Source: Fragilaria radians (Eukaryota > Bacillariophyta > Fragilariophyceae > Fragilariales > Fragilariaceae). Taken from it: DNA of 17,277 nt. The stretch lies in the NCBI GenBank assembly GCA_900642245.1, contig CAAAJI010000070.1, forward strand, positions 86,358-103,634, read 5' to 3'. The notes beneath the pieces are model-generated. The model saw nothing but the letters and a program-made list of their open reading frames with translations. It did not search any database and had not been told where the DNA came from. Both the position numbers and the translations under genes were made by a program. How positions within the stretch are numbered: position 1 is the first letter of the stretch; each line of letters starts with the position of its first letter. Below are positions 9,693 to 17,277 of this stretch, in pieces.

Positions 9693-12600
9693 CTATTCGA
9701 AGATCTCACTCTGCATAAAAAGAGGTGCTCCACTCTTAATTCGATTTGGCATACAATAATTTAATTCTGACTCTTGGTCAACTCCCATCCATTCTACAAT
9801 AGGATTGAGAACTGATTCCCAGCTGAGTGTAGGAATAATGCGACCACGTCCTATATTCAAAGGGCCAGTCGAAGTTATATCTGAAGGATAAGATCCATGA
9901 ATCTTTCCTCCTTTTACTGCACCACCCATCACAAAATAATGACCACCCCAAGCGTGGTCGCTTCCATCACCTGAATTGGCAGTTAGAGTACGAGCAAAGT
10001 CTGATGTAAAGACAACTGTTACTCCGTTCCATTTTCCTTGGGCTTGCATTTCCTTATAAAACACTGTCAGAGCCTCATTCAGCCGCACAAAATTTGAGGA
10101 TAAACCATCTTTCATTTCAGAATGATGATCCCAACCTCCCATATTGAGATAGAAAACGTCTCGATCAGTTCCACGTTGTTTATGTGAACCAATTAAAGAA
10201 GAGACAACCCTGAGTTTTGAGGCGTAATCCGTAGTGGGGAATGTATTATTCAGCTTTGTTATTGACAAAGCCTGTAAGATTGCCTCATTGTCGTTGAGTG
10301 CTTTGTTCAAATTCTCCGACCAAATTTCACCGTAGAGACTGCTCTGACTTTCTGTTTCTTTATTCAATTGTTTCAAGTAAGGTTTCACGATGAAAGTATC
10401 GCCTGACGATAGTGGATTGAATCTATTGGTCTCGTAGCTTGAAACTAATAAAGGATCAATTCCAGAACCAGGGACTCCTACTGTGGCTACAGAAAAATCT
10501 TGAACAGTGATTGGCTGAGCTTTGAAGCCCTTAAGTTTCAGAACATCACACATACGTCCAAGTACTCCCGTTCCAGGTGCTGTATCGAAGGGATCTAGTT
10601 GCTGTGCTTCCTCCTGCATGGTATTATGACCGAATAAACCTGTTTTCGTTACTCTCCAATAATTGTCTTTATTCACTGGCTGGTTCAAAACACCTGCGTT
10701 TGCAAAAAATGCCAAGTCACCTGCTTTGTATAGCCTCTCCACGATTTCTAAATCCTTGTGAATGGCAAATTGACTGCAAGGCTGTCCAGTTGCATCGATA
10801 ATTCGCGTCCTTTCTGTTGTTGTCAATGCAAGTGTTGTACGTTCTGAATTATATTGTGCCAACAAATTTAGTCCATCACTGTTAGTTTCAGTACATGTAT
10901 GTGGCACTAGCAAATTAAAGGAATCCATTCCTCCGTCGAGTAGAACGTAAACAATTGCTTTGTATGGTTTGGCTGAAGGCACCGGGACTTCTGGTTCTGG
11001 ACGCAACACATTATTCTGACGAACTAAATTTGTTACATGAAATTCAGGTGAAAGGACGATTAATTGCTGAGCCTTGGTGAGTGCGATTGTTTTGTTCGGT
11101 TCAAAGCGTATGACATCGTCTATTACTTGTCTACTCAATCGACTCAAACGTCCTGCAGTGAGTAAAGTAGCAAGCTCATCTGTGATTTTGTATGCTGCAC
11201 TGCCATCAGAGGGAGCAAACGTAAGATTTCCCAAAGCGCCATCATTAACATTTGCAACTCTATATTTTGAACAATCGCTCGTCATCCACCAATTGTATCT
11301 GCCAACACCACCATAACAGTATGATAAGCCAAACTTAACAAGCGATAACAATCCGTTAAGGAAGTCAATAGATCGGGGACCAGTCATCACTTGTAATTCT
11401 GGAGCAACCAGAGATGCTTCTGATATAATACCAGAAGTGTAAAAAGGGGAGAAAAAAGAAAATACGTTTGGGAGTGCGTGTGCCATTTGACCAATTTTTA
11501 AATTGATATTGATATCAAAATCAATAAACCCAGCATCAGGGGCTAATTTGAATTCAAGGGCACGCATAAGCCCCACAATCTTAATCAACGGCTCTTTGAG
11601 TGACCCATGAACAGGATCAGCATCTAAAAGCAATGTCCTAGACTCACGATCCAGGAGGATGGAGGCAATTGTGGCTCCTAAGTTACCATATTTTCCCGTT
11701 CCAAAAACCAATGGAGTACCTCCTTCAGAATAAGTGAATGTTCCAGACTTGAATGCTGCAGCGATACGTGACACGAACCCAGGGGAAGGATTTGAAATTC
11801 CAAATCTCTGGGCAAAACGAATAGCGAGGAACGGAGCAGTGTTTGAGTGATAGAAATATTGATCAAGAGCAGCATCCGTCTCATGATAAGCCTGATATAC
11901 TGCAGGATCCGAAAGACTAATGAAGTGCACTGGATTGCGAAAGTAAGTATCTTTACCGATGATTTTGACATTTGATTTCATATTCTTTCTCAATTGACGA
12001 ACTCCATTACTGTCAGTGACCTCAAATATTGAGCTCGATGTAAGCTGACCATTTATAGAATATATCGTAACTCCATTTATGGTCTGTGAAACCCAGTTAG
12101 ATCCCAACATGCTTGGCTCAAAAGATCCAATAGTTAACTTTTTCAGAACATCGTCGACCGTTGGTGAATCTCCATCGAAATACACCTGATCTTCTTCGAC
12201 TGTCATATTGCAAACACAAACCTCATCAATAGTAACGGCACATGTTGGGATCGAGTTGCAATTTGAAAGAATGGATTGGAAAGAATCCGCGCCTGACCAG
12301 TCAACACGAAAGTATGTCTTGGTATCGTTCTGGATATGCCTTACCGCTGAAGAAGGTTCATTTTGCACCGCTGAATGTACGATAGCAACTGTACCATCAG
12401 AATTGATTTTAACTCTCACTGCACAAGGTGAGGAAGACCAGTAGTGCCCATTTGGGACGCATTGAGTACCAAGAGCTGGATTTGAAATAGCATCACAAGA
12501 TGGTCTTGTTTTTCGATCACAGTATTGTTGGTTGCATTTGCTTCCAGCAGTCGCAAAAGTGACTCTTTCTCCCCAGTACTGTAGCGAAATCAAGGTTAGT

Positions 12601-15600
12601 ACTCTAGTAGAAATGTGTTACCTGCCGTAACAAACATATGCTTACCATATCATTCCACATTCGAGTCGTTGAATTGCAGCAAGCGGTCGACGCTTGTGCT
12701 ATCCTCGGATCTGCACAGATCATGTCGTTCCAACTTGTCCTTCTGATAATTGTCATAGCATTAGATAAAAATGCTTGGTAGACACATGGACGGTTGATAT
12801 ATTCGTAGAAGATGCCACTTCCCACTTCAACGACACGTAAAGTATCCACGGAGCACTCTACTCCACTGCACAATATGTCGCTATCAAGGGTCACTGTAGT
12901 CCTATAATTACAGGCGTTAGGATCTTCAGAGCCACACAACTTCGCAAAAAGACTATCTGGTCCAGACGCTTGAAGCTTCACACGAATAGTCTTTACATCG
13001 GAAGCCCACTGCTTTGGATCATTCACTAGTTCAGGAACAGAAGTACTTCCAAGAAGTCTATACGAAGCTCCTGTTTTCAAAAAGTGCTTCTCAGGCAAAT
13101 CTGCGCACAGAGGATATCCATCACCAATGTACTTCCTATCTAATCCCATTTTGGGGAAAACATCCCTGATCTCCATATTTATCTTCATCGAATCGATGTG
13201 ATTGTAGCGGTTAATATTCTCAACATTTCCTCGATGCAATCGTGTTTCGAAGCCAGTCCAAACTCTCGCATACTCAACAATATCATCATTCGTGTACGCT
13301 CTTATTGGAAATCCTTTACTGTCGAGAATGAGAGTTCCATCTTGTCTCATCTTATACATGCCAATTGTGAACAGCTGCATGATTTCACGTGCATAGTTCT
13401 CATCTGCAAACTGCACGGTTCCCTGTATTCGCCAAGTGTACGCAGTGGACCGAGATCCATGATAAGTGAGCATTTGTCCCATCACTCCATTGTAAGAGAC
13501 TTCTTTTAGTATGTCACGATAGCTCCCAAAAGCATGTCGAACAAAAATATCATAATATGCGGTCATAGCCTCTGTTCGATAATCTCCATCAGAGACAGCA
13601 CCTGGACTGACGACAAGAATTTGCGAAAGCGCCCAGGCCATACGCTGCCTTAGCTGATCCGGTGCTGTGAGTGCAATGTGAGTCCATACAATACGCTTCT
13701 GCTTCACAAAATCTACATTTTCAGAAGTTACAAAGTTGTCACTGTAGATATCAAAGGCTCCGCGTGCTTGACTTCCTCCCAAAGACAAATCATTTTCAAT
13801 CTCATTTGGACTACCACACACAATGACACCTTTAGAATCAGTATAGTTGATGGCATCAGCGGAAAAGCCGAAAAACTGATTCATTTGCTCTGATTTCAAA
13901 CTCTTGGGAAAGTTATAATAATGCACAGTGTCTCCAAGGCGACCGACATAGCCACCCACTCTACCCTCATTTTCCACCCAGCGAGACATAGAATGCCACC
14001 AGGGGAACTTCAAAGTGGTCAATCCAGCTTCTGCGAACTCCTTAATTGGATTTCGTGATAAGGAATTGCCCGGATGACCATCGAGGCGAGTCCAGAATGT
14101 GAAATCATAAACAGAGAGATGATCAGGGTGGACATTCTTCCAACATTTCGTTCCGTCTTGATCCAGGACTTCAAACCCAGAGAGAGTTTGGAAAGCAGCC
14201 GGGCACGGTGCTCCCCACCAATTCCAAATGTCACGCATGTATGGATTGGTGTCAGTAGAATATGCCTTGATCAACTTCGAAAACATTTCATGTACGGTTG
14301 GGTCCAATTGCGCTGCAGCACCAGTACAGTTTATAGGAATCCATCGAGACCCCGCTCGTTGGCAAGGCAAGCTTACCGTTTTATCCTCTTGAATTCTAAG
14401 GCCATCAACAGCATACACATAACGAGTTCCCTCTGCTCCATTTCCAGTTCCAATATAAATGTCACGAATTACTTGGGGTGTGACGGGGACGAAGAAATTC
14501 GGACGATTTTGTCCACCAGTGGGATCATAAGTTCCAGCAGCACAAGCTGTTGGTTCATAGCTAAGCACACAAGATTTTTCGTTGAAGACATCTCTTTCAA
14601 CATTTGCACAGAAGGCACTCCTTTCAATGTTTACAATATTCAAAGTATCTCTGGCTATCTTTCCCCCTCCATCGGGGGAAGGACTCTCAACAGTATTGGA
14701 AAACGTATCCTGCAAGTCATTGAGTTAGAGATATGATGAACAATCGTAGCAAACTTTAGAAACAAGAATGAGGTACTTACAAACTTTGGATCATGAATCC
14801 AGTATACTCCATCGTATAATGCGAATACCGGATTCACAGGATTCCCAGGTTCGAGGATAGATGCGCAAACATCCAATTCCAAATCCTTCGTCAACATAAT
14901 TTCTTGCATTTTTACAGTCGCTCTTGTAAAATACTTCATATCCACGGGCTCCACATCATTGGACATTAGTTCAATCAAAATGTTAGGATTGGCGCCAATT
15001 GACGAATCAAACTGAATAATGGGGTTGCCTCTTGTACCGTTGATGGTAACATCCACATTTCCTTTCTGAGATTGAAGATACATTTGAAACTCACCGCCGA
15101 CTTTATCAGTGTTAGCCGTATCTGTGAATTGGAAACTAATGAAAAATGACGACTAGAGTTAGCGAGAAAGAAAAAATAAAGTATCAAGTATGTCTATCAC
15201 AAATTCAATCTGCTTACCTTCCATCCGGCCAAGTGACAGAAGCGTTTCTGGTATTCGATATTGGACCATTAACCACAGTGCGTACAAAGTCATCGATTTT
15301 GATAATCTTTTTACTTCCAACCGTAATTATAGATACGTACTTTTGGTTGTCCTTCGCAGAGAATGAAGCGCGACGATATGTCGATCCTTTATGACAAGGA
15401 TGTGTCACGGCACCACTTCGAGTTGCAGATTCCATACGGGAGTTAGTGCGCAACCGAAAGAATGCTCGATGAGATGTCGCTGGTACTGATTCTTGCTGCT
15501 CTTTAATCCAACTTCCAAATGCAAGTGGTAAATTAAATGTGTCAAACTTTGAAATATCTGATTTGGTGATTCCAAACGTTGTTTGCTCTAAAAATCTAGC

Positions 15601-16785
15601 CACTTCATCGACTCCATTCTCTTGGAACTGTTCAGGAGGATAAAATGAGGTCAAAACGTAAATACTATCTACAGGAAGTAAAGGGAGATTGACACTGCAA
15701 GTAACTCCATTGCAGCTCCATCCAAGCGAAGCGAATTCTCCGCTACTTGCTTCCCAATCGTAACCTGCGTAGGAGCGTCCGACCGGCTTGAATGTTTGTG
15801 CGTCGGATGACTGCTGAACGAGAGTACAAAGATTCTGGCTAGAAGTGGGGATCAAAAAAGACACTAGGCCAACAGTTGTAATGTTTATGGAACTATTCAG
15901 CGGGGGACAAGCAAATGTTGAAGCAGAAACATCATTGGGTGGGTTCGAAGGTTCAGTAGCAACGGGATTTTGCGTCGGAATCGGACGAGTAGGCGAAAGA
16001 GTAGGCGCAGAAGTCGGTGCAAAAGTTGGCACCGGGGTAGGGCTTGATGAAGGCTTCGCAGTCGGAGATGGAGTAGGAAGTCTTGTAGGCGAAGGAGTTG
16101 GAAATCTAGTGGGTGATACTGTAGGAGATCTTGCAGGAACAGATGTTGGGCTTCCTGAAGGCTTAGTAGTGGGACTTGAAGTAGGAGATTGAGTGGGTGA
16201 TACCGTTGGTTTTTGTGAGGGTAATGGCGTAGGAACAGAGGTGGGCTCCTGCGAGGGCTTTGGAGTGGGTGACTCAGTGGGGTTCAATGTCGGCATTTCA
16301 GTTGGTTGTGCAGTTGGTGAATTAGTTGGCGAGAGCGTCGGGTCTAAGGTTGGCGCATCAGTCGGAGAGTTGGTGGGGAAATCTGTAGGATTTTGAGATG
16401 GCTTCTGAGTTGGAGAATCAGTAGGAGAATCAGTAGGCGAGAGCGTTGGCGCCGGCGACAGCTTCAGTGTTGGGAAAGAGGTGGGAGAGCGAGTTGGAGG
16501 AGGGGAAGGAAATGGGGAAGGTTTGAAGGTAGGAGAAGTCGTAGGAAAGCGAGTGGGAGAAACAGTGGGAGAACGACTTGGACGAGGGGTGGGGCTTAAG
16601 GATGGCTTCGGAGTTGGATTAAAGGATGGCTTCCGAGTTGGAGAAACTGTAGGAAAGCGAGTTGGAGTTGCCGTAGGACTTGAAGTAGGGTTTAATGTTG
16701 AATTCGATGATACTTGGGCATGCGTAACATTGAGGTTCGGTGAGCAGGCTGTCACCATAAGCATGATGAAAGTATTCACTTTCAT
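9693..16785 (-). CDS. Secreted PT-stalk DUF1800-DUF1501 fusion protein, copy B (complete, 4 exons)
   Basis: Exons on the - strand are 16785-15218, 15135-14781, 14709-12646 and 12578-9693, giving about 2290 residues. The start ATG has A at -3, and an in-frame TGA lies 15 nt upstream. A signal peptide (1-23) leads into a Pro-Thr stalk (about 33-271) and a Cys-containing domain (about 290-390). The DUF1800 region spans about 396-1843: ARFLEQTTFG at 396, PDQLRQRMAWALSQ at 991, ENYAREIMQLFTIG at 1078, YTNDDIVEYARVWTGF at 1113, TAPFLAIRFAQRFG at 1576, KIGQMAHALPNVFSFFSP at 1690 and LIVLSPEF at 1835. DUF1501 (about 1869-2280) has LLDGGMDSFN near D1877, GGWDHH at 2143-2148, TSDFART at 2187 and DHAWGG at 2203. 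These resemble alkaline phosphatase-superfamily metal motifs, but the reaction and substrate are unknown. The protein ends without a hydrophobic tail, so I infer secretion or wall attachment. DUF1800 alone is usually about 450-500 residues; this region is roughly three times that, mainly from inserts. Confidence 0.95.
12579..12645 (-). other. Intron 3 of copy B (67 nt, phase 0)
   Basis: Read on the - strand, the donor is ATG|GTAAGC and the acceptor CGCTACAG|TAC, with a consensus-like branch point TACTAAC about 20 nt before the acceptor. It joins NDM to YWGERVTFAT. A retained intron meets an in-frame TAG. Confidence 0.94.
14710..14780 (-). other. Intron 2 of copy B (71 nt, phase 0)
   Basis: The donor is TTT|GTAAGT and the acceptor ACTTGCAG|GAT, with a CTAAC branch candidate upstream. 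It joins HDPKF to DTFSNTVESP. It contains no in-frame stop, but 71 nt shifts the frame and retention ends translation within exon 3. Confidence 0.93.
15136..15217 (-). other. Intron 1 of copy B (82 nt, phase 2)
   Basis: The donor is AG|GTAAGC and the acceptor TTTCATTAG|T, with GCTAAC as branch candidate. Splicing gives DG-SFQFTDTANTDK. A second possible acceptor, CACAG, lies 14 nt inside the exon; the first is preferred because it preserves the frame and the match to copy A. Read-through hits TAA at once. Confidence 0.92.
15973..16689 (-). repeat. Pro-Thr stalk of copy B (about 46 PT dipeptides)
   Basis: Residues about 33-271 form an uninterrupted Pro/Thr/Ser-rich tract built on xPTxxPT units with periodic KPS and RPS variants. 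Longer blocks recur: SPTVSPTRFPT appears near both the N- and C-terminal parts of the tract with different followers, which suggests unequal duplication within the array. There are no large hydrophobic runs. The tract sits between the signal peptide and the folded domains, as expected for a spacer, probably O-glycosylated. The complementary strand of this tract is open in several frames as Val-Gly repeats, which is a by-product of the codon pattern. Confidence 0.93.
16717..16785 (-). other. Signal peptide of copy B
   Basis: The first 23 residues start with MK, followed by a hydrophobic stretch (FIMLMVTA) and a polar region ending THA before Gln24, which fits the small-residue rule at -3 and -1 for signal peptidase. 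No plastid-type ASAF motif is visible at the cleavage site, so the secretory route to the cell surface is favoured over plastid import. Confidence 0.8.
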
Positions 16786-16888
16786 CCTTATCGTAAATCA
16801 GGAACTATAAAATAATAATTTGGTGTGGTACATTAAAATTGAAAACTGGAATAACTGCAATACCGCTTACGAAACGAGAATTTCGAAG

Positions 16889-16896
16889 TGACGTCA
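16889..16896. promoter_or_regulatory. Perfect CRE palindrome TGACGTCA
   Basis: An exact TGACGTCA lies about 104 bp upstream of the copy B ATG. This is the cAMP-response element bound by bZIP factors. Its halves equal the TGACGT and ACGTCA elements described for CO2/cAMP control of the carbonic anhydrase promoter in the diatom Phaeodactylum tricornutum. Whether it acts here is inference. Confidence 0.45.
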
Positions 16897-16987
16897 GGTA
16901 GGCGAGGGCTTTTGAAGCCAGAAAAAAAATTAAATATAGACAATGACCGATCTAATTTGGGTCATTCCACGACTCTTCTCATTCTGT

Positions 16988-16995
16988 CCACGTGG
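16988..16995. promoter_or_regulatory. Perfect G-box-like palindrome CCACGTGG
   Basis: An exact CCACGTGG with a CACGTG core lies about 203 bp upstream of the copy B ATG. CACGTG cores are classical sites for bHLH and bZIP factors in plants and other eukaryotes. There is no direct evidence of use in this gene. Confidence 0.35.
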
Positions 16996-17009
16996 CAATA
17001 ATTGATGTC

Positions 17010-17019
17010 CCTATATTGG
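17010..17019. promoter_or_regulatory. CArG-like box CCTATATTGG
   Basis: The ten bases fit CC(A/T)6GG exactly, the MADS/SRF-type consensus, about 225 bp upstream of the copy B ATG. The same bases include CCAAT on the - strand, so a CCAAT-box reading is equally possible. AT-rich DNA makes chance occurrence fairly likely. Confidence 0.25.
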
Positions 17020-17277
17020 AAGAAAAACACATAAAGGGGCATGAATAGAAATAATAATTCGACCTCTAACATAGGGGACAATGGAAAATACCATCGTACA
17101 TATTCTCTATTAAAACGTTTATTTAGGAAACACTATTGTCTCATTTGTATCCTATTCGTAAGTTTCTTAGACAACTAGTAAGGTAATTATGCAGCCATTT
17201 AACAAGTGGTAAAAAATGTTTCGGGCCTTTTCTTCAACGGTATATTTAGTTCGTACAATCAGGCTCGTTTGGCGCCG

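Larger units (their letters stand above)
16786..17277 (-). promoter_or_regulatory. Upstream region of copy B (5' UTR and presumed promoter)
   Basis: These 492 bp before the copy B start hold no supported gene. On the - strand the leader directly before the ATG is AT-rich (TTATTATTTTATAG). Three perfect motifs that look like transcription-factor sites fall between about -104 and -234 relative to the ATG and are listed separately; one of them, CCTATATTGG, includes a - strand CCAAT at its end. The transcription start cannot be placed from sequence. The right end of the window may contain part of the next gene's flank, but nothing is recognisable. Confidence 0.55.

Noticed and set aside
15845..16810. 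Long + strand open frames rich in Val-Gly repeats
   Set aside because: They are the complement of the Pro-Thr stalk codons of copy B; the repeated codons simply avoid stops on the other strand. There is no ATG-led gene structure or other support.
1..17277. Bacterial operon of separate DUF1800 and DUF1501 genes
   Set aside because: There are no ribosome-binding sites or internal starts at the domain borders, introns interrupt the frames, and the DUF1800 and DUF1501 parts share exon 4 without a break.

Overview
This is nuclear DNA from a eukaryote, most likely a diatom or a close stramenopile relative. The signs are small spliceosomal introns of 67-82 nt with GTAAG donors, AT-rich non-coding DNA, and a long secreted Pro-Thr (SPTxxPT) stalk of the kind common in diatom surface proteins. 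The species cannot be named from the sequence alone.

The window holds two large paralogous genes in tail-to-tail (convergent) orientation. Copy A is on the + strand. It enters from the left edge without its 5' end and stops at 6435. Copy B is on the - strand and complete, from its ATG at 16785 to its stop at 9693. Each has four exons in the visible part, with three introns at identical positions and phases. Exon 2 (355 nt) and exon 3 (2064 nt) have exactly the same length in both copies. Copy B encodes about 2290 residues in this order: signal peptide, PT-repeat stalk of about 240 residues, a Cys-containing domain, a DUF1800-type region with a very large insertion, and a C-terminal DUF1501 domain (alkaline phosphatase-like fold). 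In bacteria DUF1800 and DUF1501 are usually separate neighbouring genes. Here they are one secreted polypeptide, which suggests the two domains work together at the cell surface or in the wall. The substrate is unknown.

Between the genes (6436-9692) lie about 3.3 kb of AT-rich DNA. I can support no gene or RNA there, only a probable poly(A) signal for copy B, a short tandem repeat and a small palindrome. The right end (16786-17277) is the upstream region of copy B. It contains perfect TGACGTCA, CCACGTGG and CCTATATTGG motifs.

The two copies differ at most synonymous sites in the regions compared by eye, but an 84-nt stretch of the DUF1800 core is identical at every base, and a 50-nt stretch nearby is also identical. 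This points to recent gene conversion between the inverted copies, or to an extra constraint at the DNA or RNA level.
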